The notes under the pieces were generated by a model. It did no database searches. It was given only the letters and a program-made list of their open reading frames with translations, and was not told where the DNA came from. Made by a program: the position numbers and the translations under genes. This document shows positions 51,603-60,138 of a stretch of DNA of 64,000 nt, in pieces; the stretch's first letter is position 1, and every line of letters starts with the position of its first letter. Where the stretch lies: NCBI RefSeq assembly GCF_002245535.1, contig NZ_NKCN01000020.1, positions 37,621-101,620 of the forward strand, given 5' to 3'. The stretch comes from Mycobacterium lehmannii (GTDB lineage: Bacteria > Actinomycetota > Actinomycetes > Mycobacteriales > Mycobacteriaceae).

Positions 51603-52472
51603 CTAGTCGGGCCGATAAATCCACGGTGTCCGCGGAAGCGCGGCCGGATCGAACTCGGCGAGCATGGCCTCGACGTCGCGAGCCCGCCAGCCCAGCGACC
51701 CGCTGATCTGGGCGAGCGCCCGTGGCACGCCGATCTCGGCCAGCGTCACTGCCCCGTCGCGTTTGGCCAACCGGGCGCCGTCCTCGTTAAGCACCAGCGC
51801 AACGTGGGCGTACACCGGTTCTGTGTAACCGAGCATCCGCGCCAGATACGCCTGCCGAGGTGAGGAGGGCAGCAGGTCATCCCCCCGCACCACCTGGTCG
51901 ACCCGCTGGGCCGCGTCGTCGACCACGACCGCGAGATTATACGCCGGCACCCCGTCACCGCGGCGCACCACGAAGTCGTCGACGATGCCGGTGTAGTCGC
52001 CGTGCAGCACGTCGTGAACGGTGTGCACGACCGCGTCGGTGCGCAGCCGAAGCGCGGGCGGGCGGTTCGTCTCGGCGCGCCGCGTGGCGCGCTCGGTGTC
52101 GGTGAGGTCGCGACACGTGCCCGGGTACGCCCCCTGTGGCGCATGCGGCGCGCGCGGAGCCTGCGCGATATCCCTTCGGCTGCAATAGCATTCGTAGAGC
52201 AGACTGCGGCCTTCCAATTCTGCGATCGCGGCGTCGTAGCGCGAGCGGTGTTCGGATTGCCACTCCAGGACATCCCACGTCAACCCGATCGCCGCCAAAT
52301 CGGAAAGTTGGCGCCGCCCGACGTCGGCGAACGTGCGGTCGTCGAGGTCGTCCACGCGCATGACGAAGCGACGGCCGGTCGAGCGGGCGAACAACCATGC
52401 CAGGATCGCGGTGCGCAGGTTACCGATGTGCAGGTCCGCCGAGGGGCTCGGGGCGAACCTGCCGGCGTTCAT
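51603..52472 (-). CDS. gluQ: Glutamyl-Q tRNA(Asp) synthetase GluQRS
   Basis: Truncated glutamyl-tRNA-synthetase paralogue of 289 residues that attaches glutamate to the queuosine base in tRNA-Asp. HIGH-type motif SADLHIGNLRTA, MRVDDLDD, zinc-ligand Cys residues in YECYCSRRDI and YPGTCRDL, and the second signature RLAKRDGAVTL are visible. It lacks an anticodon-binding domain. It only makes sense if tRNA carries queuosine, so it supports a working Tgt. It is divergent from the MHS transporter gene. Confidence 0.9.
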   Translation of the reverse strand: MNAGRFAPSPSADLHIGNLRTAILAWLFARSTGRRFVMRVDDLDDRTFADVGRRQLSDLAAIGLTWDVLEWQSEHRSRYDAAIAELEGRSLLYECYCSRRDIAQAPRAPHAPQGAYPGTCRDLTDTERATRRAETNRPPALRLRTDAVVHTVHDVLHGDYTGIVDDFVVRRGDGVPAYNLAVVVDDAAQRVDQVVRGDDLLPSSPRQAYLARMLGYTEPVYAHVALVLNEDGARLAKRDGAVTLAEIGVPRALAQISGSLGWRARDVEAMLAEFDPAALPRTPWIYRPD

Positions 52473-52674
52473 GATCGCAATCTAACCGGCGGGCGTCCGC
52501 CGCTGCGGTGTGCTCACCCTCGGACTCCTTTACAGCGGTCATCTTTCGTGCAAAGCGGGTATCCCTCGGCGTGCGCTGGTAGTTTGCCTGTGCACCGAGA
52601 AACACGGCCCCATCGCCGGCGCTCGCCGTGCAGGCGTCCCAGGGCCGTGCCCGACGGACGCTAGGAGGCCGCAC

Positions 52675-54063
52675 GTGGACCCGGATGGTTCCACCAGCCC
52701 GCAGGACGAAACCGACAAGGACGCACCCTCTTCGGGTGACGTGAAGAAGGCGATCGCGGCCTCGGCCGTCGGCAACTACACCGAATGGTTCGACTACGGG
52801 CTCTACGCCTATGGGGTCTCCTACATCTCGACGGCCATCTTCCCGGGTGACGGGGCGACCGCGACGCTGTTGGCACTGATGACGTTCGCCGTCTCCTTCC
52901 TGGTCCGCCCGCTCGGCGGTTTCGTCTGGGGACCACTGGGCGACCGCCTCGGGCGGCGTCGCATCCTGGCCATCACGATCCTGGTGATGGCCGGCGCGAC
53001 GCTGTGCGTGGGCCTTGTGCCGACCTACGCCACGATCGGGATCTGGGCTCCGGTGCTGATGGTGATTCTGCGGATGATCCAGGGCTTCTCGACCGGCGGA
53101 GAGTACGGCGGCGCCGCCACCTTTATGGCCGAATACGCTCCCGCCCGCCGTCGCGGCATGATGGGCAGCTTCCTCGAGTTCGGCACCCTGGCCGGCTTCT
53201 CGACGGGCGCGCTGCTGATGCTGGGGTTCTCGCTGATCCTGTCCGACGACCAGATGAACGTGTGGGGTTGGCGGCTGCCGTTCCTGATCGCCGCTCCCCT
53301 CGGCCTGATCGGGTTGTACCTGCGTACGCGGCTCGACGAGACGCCGGTGTTCAAGGAACTGGAGGAGTCGGGCAGGCAGGAACAAGACATCGGCGCTGAG
53401 TTCAAGGACCTCCTCGCCCAGTACTGGGGACCGATCCTGCGCCTCGGCGGACTGGTGGTCGCGCTCAACGTCGTCAACTACACGCTGCTCACCTACATGC
53501 CCACCTATCTCGAGCAGTCGATCGGGCTGTCCACCGACATGTCGTTGGTCGTGCCGATCATCGGGATGCTGTCGATGATGATCTTCCTGCCGTTCGCGGG
53601 CCTGGCGTCGGACCGGTTCGGGCGCAAACCGGTCTGGTGGATCTCCTTGATCGGACTGTTCATCGCGGGCATTCCGATGTTCATGCTGATGTCGACCGGG
53701 GTGATCGGCGCCGTCATCGGCTTTGCCGTGCTGGGGTTGCTCTACGTCCCGCAGTTGGCGACCATCTCGGCGACGTTCCCGGCGATGTTCCCCACACAGG
53801 TGCGCTACGCCGGTTTTGCGATCGCCTACAACGTGTCGACGGCGCTCTTCGGCGGCACGGCCCCGGCGGTCAACGACTGGTTGATCGGCGTGACGGGCGA
53901 CAACCTCGTACCCGCGTACTACATGATGGGTGCCTGCATTGTCGGCGCGATCGCCCTGGCAAAGCTTCCCGAGACGGCGCGATGCCCGATCAACGGCACC
54001 GAGATACCCGGCACGCCGGAAGCGCCGCCGCAGCTGGACTACGAGCTCGAGCCCAGTCGCTGA
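52675..54063 (+). CDS. MHS-family (ProP/KgtP-like) metabolite:H+ symporter
   Basis: MFS transporter of 462 residues with 12 predicted helices and the metabolite-H+ symporter signatures SAVGNYTEWFDYGLYAY near the first helix, GDRLGRRRIL, GFSTGGEYGGAATFMAEYAP, and ASDRFGRKPVW in the central loop. The GTG start lies 6 bp after AGGAGG. Family members import dicarboxylates, betaine or amino acids. Its place beside aminotransferase, racemase-like and amidase genes suggests it imports the substrate of that catabolic cluster. It converges with the class III aminotransferase gene. Confidence 0.9.
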   Translation: MDPDGSTSPQDETDKDAPSSGDVKKAIAASAVGNYTEWFDYGLYAYGVSYISTAIFPGDGATATLLALMTFAVSFLVRPLGGFVWGPLGDRLGRRRILAITILVMAGATLCVGLVPTYATIGIWAPVLMVILRMIQGFSTGGEYGGAATFMAEYAPARRRGMMGSFLEFGTLAGFSTGALLMLGFSLILSDDQMNVWGWRLPFLIAAPLGLIGLYLRTRLDETPVFKELEESGRQEQDIGAEFKDLLAQYWGPILRLGGLVVALNVVNYTLLTYMPTYLEQSIGLSTDMSLVVPIIGMLSMMIFLPFAGLASDRFGRKPVWWISLIGLFIAGIPMFMLMSTGVIGAVIGFAVLGLLYVPQLATISATFPAMFPTQVRYAGFAIAYNVSTALFGGTAPAVNDWLIGVTGDNLVPAYYMMGACIVGAIALAKLPETARCPINGTEIPGTPEAPPQLDYELEPSR

Positions 54064-54064
54064 G

Positions 54065-55345
54065 TCACAGCACGGCGTTCACCGCGTCCGACCAGACGCC
54101 CGCCGCCTCGTCGATCTGGCCGGCGGTCACGACGAGCGCAGGGATGAACCTGACGACCTGTCCCCAGGCGCCGCAGGTCAACAGCAGCAGGCCGCGCCTG
54201 GCGGCCTCCTGCTGCACGGCCAGTGCCGTCGCACCGTCGGGTCTTCCTGCGGCGTCACGGAATTCGGTACCGAGCATCAGCCCGAGACCGCGCACGTCGG
54301 TGATCGCGTCGAACTTGTCGCCAACGGTTTGCAACGCGTCGCGCAACTGCGCCCCGCGTTCGGCGGCGTTGTCGACCAGTCGCTCTTCGGCGATCACGTC
54401 GAGCGTGGCCACGGCCGCCGCGCACGCCACCGCGTTGGCGCCGTATGTACCGCCTTGGGAACCCGGCCACGCCCGCTCCATCAACGCCGCCGGCGCCGCG
54501 ATGCCCGACAGCGGGAAGCCCGACGCGAGACCCTTGGCGGTGATCAGGATGTCTGCGCGCACACCAGAATCGCCGAAGAAGTGTTGACTGCCCCAGAACC
54601 GGCCGGTGCGCCCGAAGCCGGTCTGCACCTCGTCGACGACCAGCAGGATCCCGTGCGCGTCGGCGCGCTCGCGCAACCCGGCGAAGAAGCGCTCATTGGC
54701 GGGCACGTAGCCGCCTTCGCCGAGCACGGGTTCGACGAAGAACGCGGCGGTATCGGCGGGTGCGCTGATCGTCTGCAGGAGGTAATCCAGTTGTGCCAGA
54801 GCGAAATCGGTGGCCTGCTCGACCGGCCAGCCGAAGTGGCCGGGGTCTGGAAACGGCGCGACGTGAACTCCGGCCATCAACGGCGCGAAGCCGGAGCGGA
54901 ACTTGGTGCCGGAGGTGGTCATCGAGGCCGCCGCGACGGTGCGACCGTGGAACCCACCGTGGAAGACGATGACGTTAGGCCGGCCGGTGGCCTGACGGGA
55001 CAGTCGCAGGGCGGCTTCCACCGCCTCGCTTCCGGAGTTGGCGAAGAACAACCGGTCGAGCCCGGGCGGCAGCACCTCTCCCAACCGTTCCACCAAGGTG
55101 AGCAGCGGGCGGTGCATGACCGTCGTGTACTGACCGTGGATCAGCGTGGCGACCTGGCGCTGCGCGGCCTCCACCACCCGCGGATGACAATGTCCGGTGC
55201 TGGTCACCCCGATGCCTGCGGTGAAGTCGAGGTAGCGGCGGTCCTGTTCGTCGTAGAGCAGCACCCCTTCGCCGCGGGCGGCGACGACGCCGGTCGCCTG
55301 TTTGAGGATCGAGGAGAGCTGCGGGGCTTCGGAGGCCGAGTTCAT
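54065..55345 (-). CDS. Class III aminotransferase (GABA/omega-amino-acid type)
   Basis: PLP aminotransferase of 426 residues from MNSASEAPQL. Visible parts are DFTAGIGVTSTGHCHP, ANSGSEAVEAALRLSR, FHGGFHGRTVAAASMT, the PLP-contact Asp in LLVVDEVQTGFGRTG and the Schiff-base lysine in LITAKGLASGFPLSG. It would transfer the amino group from a gamma- or omega-amino acid, giving a semialdehyde for the divergent dehydrogenase. The 57-bp divergent spacer contains the GATTGTCAACAATC operator, so both genes are likely controlled by the cluster's GntR protein. Confidence 0.9.
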   Translation of the reverse strand: MNSASEAPQLSSILKQATGVVAARGEGVLLYDEQDRRYLDFTAGIGVTSTGHCHPRVVEAAQRQVATLIHGQYTTVMHRPLLTLVERLGEVLPPGLDRLFFANSGSEAVEAALRLSRQATGRPNVIVFHGGFHGRTVAAASMTTSGTKFRSGFAPLMAGVHVAPFPDPGHFGWPVEQATDFALAQLDYLLQTISAPADTAAFFVEPVLGEGGYVPANERFFAGLRERADAHGILLVVDEVQTGFGRTGRFWGSQHFFGDSGVRADILITAKGLASGFPLSGIAAPAALMERAWPGSQGGTYGANAVACAAAVATLDVIAEERLVDNAAERGAQLRDALQTVGDKFDAITDVRGLGLMLGTEFRDAAGRPDGATALAVQQEAARRGLLLLTCGAWGQVVRFIPALVVTAGQIDEAAGVWSDAVNAVL

Positions 55346-55371
55346 GCCACGATCGTCAGCGGTGCACTGTA

Positions 55372-55385
55372 GATTGTCAACAATC
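55372..55385. promoter_or_regulatory. GntR operator palindrome (O1)
   Basis: GATTGTCAACAATC, six-base arms around CA. It lies between the divergent aminotransferase and semialdehyde dehydrogenase genes. The same motif recurs at 58263 and 59073. Confidence 0.8.
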
Positions 55386-55402
55386 CGACGCAGGGAGGTG
55401 TG

Positions 55403-56863
55403 GTGGATCGCGAACGGCACGTGATCGAGACGGTGGACAAGCGACTGTTCGTCGACGGCAAGTGGATCGATGCGAGCGGAGGGCGCACCTTCGACGTCGT
55501 GGACCCGGCGACAGGGCAGACGCTGTGCGCGGTCGCCGACGCCACGCCCGCCGATGCGCGTGCTGCACTCGATGCGGCGGTCGCGGCCCAGCGCGAGTTC
55601 GCGGCGACCCCGCCGCGGGCCCGCGCCGACATGTTGATGGCCGCCTTCGAGTTACTGCACGCCCGCGTCGACGACCTGGCCTTGTTGATGACGCTGGAGA
55701 TGGGCAAACCCCTCGCCGAGGCCCGAGGCGAAATCGCCTACGCCGCCGAGTTTTTCCGCCACTTCGCCGAAGAGGCCACCCGGATCGACGGCGGCTATCA
55801 AACCGCACCAGCGGGTGGTGCGCGTTTCCTCATCGCCCGTCAGCCCGTCGGGCCCTGTCTGCTGATCACGCCGTGGAACTTCCCGATGGCGATGGGTACC
55901 CGCAAGCTGGGACCGGCGATCGCCGCCGGTTGCACCAGTGTGATCAAACCGGCACACCAGACCCCGCTCACGATGTTGGCGCTGATGGGCATCCTCGACG
56001 AAGCGGGTGTGCCTGCCGGCGCCGTCAACTGCATCACCGCGATGGACGCGAACGCGGTGACCGAACCGCTGATCCGCTCGGGGCTGGCGCGCAAGCTGTC
56101 ATTCACCGGGTCGACCAGGGTGGGCCGGATTCTGCTCGAGCAGTGCGCAGAGAAGGTGTTGCGGACTTCGATGGAACTCGGTGGCAACGCACCGTTCATC
56201 GTGTTCGCCGACGCCGATCTCGACGAGGCGGTCGACGGGGCGATGGCGGCCAAGATGCGCAACATGGGAGAGGCGTGCACGGCGGCGAACCGAATGTTCG
56301 TGCACGCGTCGGTGATCGACGAGTTCGGGCGCCGGTTGGCCGAGCGGATGGCGGCGCTGCGCGTGGGCCGGGGCACCGAGGAGGGGGTCAACGTCGGCCC
56401 GCTGGTCGACGACGCCGCACTGCACAAGGTGCAGGCCCTGGTCGACGACGCGGTGGGTCGCGGTGCCCGCGTGTTGACCGGCGGCACGGCGGTTTCGGGT
56501 GACGGGTACTTCTACTCGCCGACCGTGCTGACCGGCGTCCCACGCGACGCGAGGATGTCGGGCGAGGAGATCTTCGGCCCGGTCGCTCCGCTGACGCCGT
56601 TCGAGACCGAGGACGACGTCGTCGCCGCCGCCAACGACACCGAATACGGGTTGGTGGCTTACGTTTTCACCAATGATCTGCGCCGGGCGTTGCGGGTCGC
56701 CGAGGCGCTGGAGACCGGCATGGTCGGTCTGAATCAGGGCGTGGTGTCCAATCCCGCAGCGCCGTTCGGCGGCGTCAAGCAGTCCGGCCTCGGCCGCGAA
56801 GGCGGTTCGGTGGGCATCGACGAGTTCCTGGAGACCAAGTACGTCGGCATCGCCCTGGCGTGA
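55403..56863 (+). CDS. NAD(P)-dependent semialdehyde dehydrogenase (succinate-semialdehyde type)
   Basis: Aldehyde dehydrogenase of 486 residues. The cofactor region ITPWNFPMAMGTRKLGPAIAAG, the Rossmann SFTGSTRVGRILLEQ, the general-base Glu in MELGGNAPFIVF and the nucleophile Cys in NMGEACTAANRMFV are present, and the end is GGVKQSGLGREGGSVGIDEFLETKYVG as in GabD. It likely oxidises the semialdehyde formed by the divergent aminotransferase. GGGAGG stands 4 bp before the GTG at 55403; a GTG at 55400 is also possible. The operator lies just upstream. Confidence 0.9.
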   Translation: MDRERHVIETVDKRLFVDGKWIDASGGRTFDVVDPATGQTLCAVADATPADARAALDAAVAAQREFAATPPRARADMLMAAFELLHARVDDLALLMTLEMGKPLAEARGEIAYAAEFFRHFAEEATRIDGGYQTAPAGGARFLIARQPVGPCLLITPWNFPMAMGTRKLGPAIAAGCTSVIKPAHQTPLTMLALMGILDEAGVPAGAVNCITAMDANAVTEPLIRSGLARKLSFTGSTRVGRILLEQCAEKVLRTSMELGGNAPFIVFADADLDEAVDGAMAAKMRNMGEACTAANRMFVHASVIDEFGRRLAERMAALRVGRGTEEGVNVGPLVDDAALHKVQALVDDAVGRGARVLTGGTAVSGDGYFYSPTVLTGVPRDARMSGEEIFGPVAPLTPFETEDDVVAAANDTEYGLVAYVFTNDLRRALRVAEALETGMVGLNQGVVSNPAAPFGGVKQSGLGREGGSVGIDEFLETKYVGIALA

Positions 56864-56866
56864 GGC

Positions 56867-57526
56867 TCAGGCGCCGCGCGAGACCCGCACGACCAGCCGG
56901 TCGACCGCATCCTCCATGTGCGCGATCAGCAGCTTGTCGGACAGCTGCACATCACCGGCCCGGATAGCGCTGGCCAGCGCATGGTGCTCGGCAATCCGAT
57001 CGTTGGGGTTGTCGTAGGTGTCCGCCAGCGCGTGCACACACATCCGGGTCTCCACGAGATACGTCTGGTGCATCCGCGACAGCCGCTCGCTGCCCGCGAG
57101 TTCGACAAGACGCTCGTGGAACCGGATGTCGGCCTCGCTGCCCTCCTCGACGTCGGCGGCCGCGGCCATCTCCTCGACGATCGCCAGCAGCTCGTCGCCG
57201 GCAGACGCGTAGTCGCGCTGCAGGATTCGGCGGGTCGCGGCGCGTTCGATGGCCTCGCGCGCGAGGTACATGTCGGAGGCCACCTCTGGCGTCATGTCGA
57301 TCACGAACACCCCGCGGTTGCGGATCGCGATCAGCAGACCCTCCTGCGTCAGCCGCTGCATCCCCTCGCGCAGCGGTCCGCGACTGACGCCGAGCCTGCG
57401 GGCCAGGTCGGCCTCGATCAGCTGGGTGCCCGGAGCCAGCTCACCGTGCGCGATGGCCTGCCGAAGCTTGTCGGCGACGATGCTCGGCGTCGATTCCTGC
57501 TCCACCGGCGCCAGGAACTCGGTCAC
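56867..57526 (-). CDS. GntR-family regulator, FadR/FCD type
   Basis: Regulator of 219 residues. The N-terminal winged helix is VADKLRQAIAHGELAPGTQLIEADLARRLGVSRGPLREGMQRLTQEGLL. A helical FCD ligand domain follows, with Asp/His residues for a metal in DIRFHERLV and AEHHALASAIRAGD. It likely binds the ATTGTNNACAAT palindromes found three times in this cluster. The GTG start overlaps the stop of the racemase-like gene (GTGA), so it is expressed with that gene and is probably autoregulated. The ligand is presumably a cluster intermediate. Confidence 0.9.
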   Translation of the reverse strand: MTEFLAPVEQESTPSIVADKLRQAIAHGELAPGTQLIEADLARRLGVSRGPLREGMQRLTQEGLLIAIRNRGVFVIDMTPEVASDMYLAREAIERAATRRILQRDYASAGDELLAIVEEMAAAADVEEGSEADIRFHERLVELAGSERLSRMHQTYLVETRMCVHALADTYDNPNDRIAEHHALASAIRAGDVQLSDKLLIAHMEDAVDRLVVRVSRGA

Positions 57527-58242
57527 AGCCGCTCCTCGAACAGCCGGCCCAGGCCCGCGATCGCAGGCACTGCACCGGCGAGTTGCAGGCCCTTCCACAC
57601 CGTCACCTGATTGGCGGTCAGCACCGGTTTGCCGACCGCGGCCTCGAGACGGTCGATGATCGCCAGCGTGTGCATAGCGGTGTCGGGAACCAACACCGCT
57701 TGCGCGTCCGGGTGATCGGCAGCGGTGACCATCTGCTCCACCCGCCGCGGCTCCAGCGTGCCGACTTCGGCGGCGGTGATGATGCCGTGGCTGCCCATCG
57801 CCACCACCTCGATGCCGTCGGCGGCCAGGAAGCGTACGAAGTGCTCGGCAACATCGTGCGGGTACGACGCGGCGATCGCGACGCGCCCGATGCCGAGATG
57901 GCGCAGCGCGTCGACGAACGCGATCGAGGTGGACGACGCCGGAACACCCGCAGCCGCAGCAACTTTCGCGGCTTGTCGGCGGGCCCCCTCGGGACCGAAC
58001 ACGAAGCTGCCTGATGTGCACGCCCACATCACCGACTCCGGGCGTGCGTCGGCAAGCTGGCGCACACCATCGGCCAGGCGCTCGTCGCCTCCGAGATCCA
58101 GCAGCGCGTCGACGCGGTGGGCGTCCTCACCGACGGAGGTGATGACCACCGGCAGGCGCAGTACACCGTCGGCCCTGCCCTCGAGCGCGGGAAAATCGTC
58201 CTCGGCGCTGTGCCCCGGATAGAGCAGTCCTACGGTCGCCAT
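57523..58242 (-). CDS. Asp/Glu racemase-superfamily enzyme (maleate-isomerase/AMDase-like), one Cys missing
   Basis: Protein of 239 residues. The first active-site cysteine is present (MWACTSGSF, Cys75). The second, normally in a Ser-Cys-Thr-Asn motif, is replaced by LVPDTAM (Asp187), while VGKPVLTANQVTVWKGL is conserved. Two-Cys members isomerise or racemise by two-base chemistry; one-Cys members such as arylmalonate decarboxylase do decarboxylation, though they keep the other Cys. The reaction is therefore open. An operator palindrome lies 20 bp upstream. It is coupled to the gntR gene and paralogous to the next gene. Confidence 0.82.
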   Translation of the reverse strand: MATVGLLYPGHSAEDDFPALEGRADGVLRLPVVITSVGEDAHRVDALLDLGGDERLADGVRQLADARPESVMWACTSGSFVFGPEGARRQAAKVAAAAGVPASSTSIAFVDALRHLGIGRVAIAASYPHDVAEHFVRFLAADGIEVVAMGSHGIITAAEVGTLEPRRVEQMVTAADHPDAQAVLVPDTAMHTLAIIDRLEAAVGKPVLTANQVTVWKGLQLAGAVPAIAGLGRLFEERL

Positions 58243-58262
58243 GACGCCCTTTCGATCGGCAG

Positions 58263-58274
58263 ATTGTCGACAAT
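58263..58274. promoter_or_regulatory. GntR operator palindrome (O2)
   Basis: ATTGTCGACAAT, a perfect 12-bp palindrome, followed by GTTAACAA which forms a further TGTTAACA palindrome. It stands 20 bp upstream of the racemase-gntR pair. Confidence 0.8.
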
Positions 58275-58297
58275 GTTAACAACCGGCGCATCGGCAA

Positions 58298-59035
58298 CTA
58301 CGCCTCGAACAGGCGCTGACCCGCTCCCACGCCTTTGCGCCCGGCCACGCGCAGCGCGGCCCACATCGTCACCTGGTTGGCCGTGACCACCGGCTTCTGC
58401 AATTCGGCCTCGAGATCGGCGATCAGATCGTAGGTGGGCAGGTTCGTGCAACTGATGACGATGGCCTCGGCGTCCGCGACGTCGGTGGCGCGGACCAAGT
58501 CGGCGGTCCGCGCATACGGGACCGACCAGATCTGCGAGGTCAGGCCCAGTCCCGAGGTGGCCACGACCTCGATACCGGCCTCCATGAGATAGCTCGTCAA
58601 CCCGATCGTCAGGTCCGAGGTGTACGGGGTGACGGTCGCGACGCGCGCCACACCGAGGTGGCGCAGCGCTTCGAGCATCGAGCCGCTGGTGGTCACCGCC
58701 GCCGGGGCGCCGGCCGCCCGCATCGCCGCGACCAGCGCGGCTTCTCCGGCCATTCCCTTGACGAAGCTGCCCGCGGTGCACGCGTACGCGGTGACGATCG
58801 GGGAGACCGCCAGCACGTTCGCCGCGCCCGCGATCACGTGTTCGGGGTCGGAGATGTGCACCGCCATGTCGACGGTCACCGGCAAGGGGGCGTATCTGAG
58901 CCGGGTCACGTACAGGCTGACGTCGTCGGGCACCCAACGCCACAGTTCCCGGTCGAGCGCGAAGTCATATGGTGTGACAACGCCTATGCCTACCTGCTGC
59001 AATGGTGGGGGCGGCACCAATTCCCCGATCCTCAT
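58298..59035 (-). CDS. Asp/Glu racemase-superfamily enzyme (maleate-isomerase-like), both Cys present
   Basis: Protein of 245 residues from MRIGELVPP. Both active-site cysteines are present: YACTAGSF (Cys86) and VISCTNLPTYD (Cys196). EALRHLGVARVATVTPYTSDL and KPVVTANQVTMWAALRVAG are shared with the paralogue. This is the layout of maleate cis-trans isomerase and Asp/Glu racemase; a C4-dicarboxylate-like substrate is inferred. An upstream in-frame TTG at 59062 is less likely. An operator palindrome lies 38 bp upstream in the space shared with the divergent dehydrogenase. Confidence 0.85.
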   Translation of the reverse strand: MRIGELVPPPPLQQVGIGVVTPYDFALDRELWRWVPDDVSLYVTRLRYAPLPVTVDMAVHISDPEHVIAGAANVLAVSPIVTAYACTAGSFVKGMAGEAALVAAMRAAGAPAAVTTSGSMLEALRHLGVARVATVTPYTSDLTIGLTSYLMEAGIEVVATSGLGLTSQIWSVPYARTADLVRATDVADAEAIVISCTNLPTYDLIADLEAELQKPVVTANQVTMWAALRVAGRKGVGAGQRLFEA

Positions 59036-59072
59036 TTGCACAGTGTGAGGCCAGATGACCAAACCAGCAACA

Positions 59073-59086
59073 GATTGTTGACAATC
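59073..59086. promoter_or_regulatory. GntR operator palindrome (O3)
   Basis: GATTGTTGACAATC, with six-base arms around TG. It lies between the divergent racemase-like and hydroxyacid dehydrogenase genes and can control both directions. Confidence 0.8.
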
Positions 59087-59112
59087 CTACGGCGTGTCCC
59101 TAGCCTCGGGTC

Positions 59113-60138
59113 GTGCCAGGCCCCCGCGAGAGCGTGCAAGACGCGCCGTCGTCGCAGGTCAGAGGTGGTTTCACCCGGTCCGTCGTCGCGGTCCTGTGCA
59201 AGAAGCCCACCGACCGCCCACCGGGCCTCGACGAACTCGATGTCGACTTGCGCTACTGCACCGCCGACGACCTCGCCGATGCGGTCCGCGGCGCCCGCGT
59301 GCTGCTGCTCTGGGACTTCTTCTCGACCGCAGTGCGCGACGTGTGGCACGACGCCGGCGAGTTGGAGTGGATCCACGTCACCGCGGCGGGCGTCGACACG
59401 CTGCTGTTCGACGAACTGCGCGACTCCGACGTGGTGGTGACCAACGCCCGCGGCGTGTTCGACCGCCCGATCGCCGAGTACGTGCTCGGCGCGGTGCTGG
59501 CCCACGCCAAGGACAGCCGCACCAGCTTCGCCCTGCAGCGCGAGCACCGGTGGCAACACCGCGAGACCCGTGCCATCGCGCGGGCCCGCGCGCTCGTCGT
59601 CGGCACCGGGAGCATCGGGCGCGAGATTGCGCGGCTCCTGCGCGCGGTGGGCATGCAGGTGCGTGGGGCGGGCCGCGTCGCAACGACGGACGATCCCGAC
59701 TTCGGTGACGTGGTGGCCAGTGCGAGCTTGGCCGACGAGGTCGGCTGGTGCGATCACCTGGTGCTCGCCGCGCCGCTGACAAACGCGACGCGCGGCATGG
59801 TGGACGCCTCGGTGCTGTCGGCGATGAAGCCCGACGCGCATCTGGTCAACATCGGCCGCGGTCCAGTGGTGGAGGAGTCGGCGTTGCTTTCGGCGTTGCG
59901 CGACAACCGGATTGGCGGTGCGACGCTGGACGTGTTCGACACCGAACCGCTGCCGCCCGACCATCCGTTGTGGGACGCTCCTAACGTGACGATCACCGCA
60001 CACATGGCCGGGGACGTGGTGGGTTGGCGCGAAGCCCTTGCCGAGCAATTCGTGGACAACGCCCAGCGCTGGCTTGCCGGCGAGCCATTGGTGAACGTGG
60101 TGGACAAAAAACTCGGCTACGTACCGGGCCCGCGATGA
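59113..60138 (+). CDS. D-isomer-specific 2-hydroxyacid dehydrogenase
   Basis: NAD-dependent dehydrogenase of 341 residues. The nucleotide-binding motif is VVGTGSIGREIARLL, the catalytic Arg lies in LVNIGRGPVVEE, the Glu in FDTEPLPPDHPLWD, and the active-site region ends VTITAHMAGD, where the usual catalytic His is represented in TAHMAGD. It would reduce a 2-keto acid or oxidise a D-2-hydroxy acid. It is the first gene of the plus-strand unit with the amidase and DUF3830 genes (ATGA overlaps), downstream of operator O3. GTG start; about 25 extra N-terminal residues may not be translated. Confidence 0.88.
   Translation: MPGPRESVQDAPSSQVRGGFTRSVVAVLCKKPTDRPPGLDELDVDLRYCTADDLADAVRGARVLLLWDFFSTAVRDVWHDAGELEWIHVTAAGVDTLLFDELRDSDVVVTNARGVFDRPIAEYVLGAVLAHAKDSRTSFALQREHRWQHRETRAIARARALVVGTGSIGREIARLLRAVGMQVRGAGRVATTDDPDFGDVVASASLADEVGWCDHLVLAAPLTNATRGMVDASVLSAMKPDAHLVNIGRGPVVEESALLSALRDNRIGGATLDVFDTEPLPPDHPLWDAPNVTITAHMAGDVVGWREALAEQFVDNAQRWLAGEPLVNVVDKKLGYVPGPR

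Noticed and set aside
52473..52674. Possible riboswitch in the leader of the MHS transporter gene
   Set aside because: No known riboswitch core could be recognised; only a good AGGAGG ribosome-binding site is evident.
53930..55372. 480-codon plus-strand open frame
   Set aside because: Runs antisense through the class III aminotransferase gene, which has clear PLP motifs.
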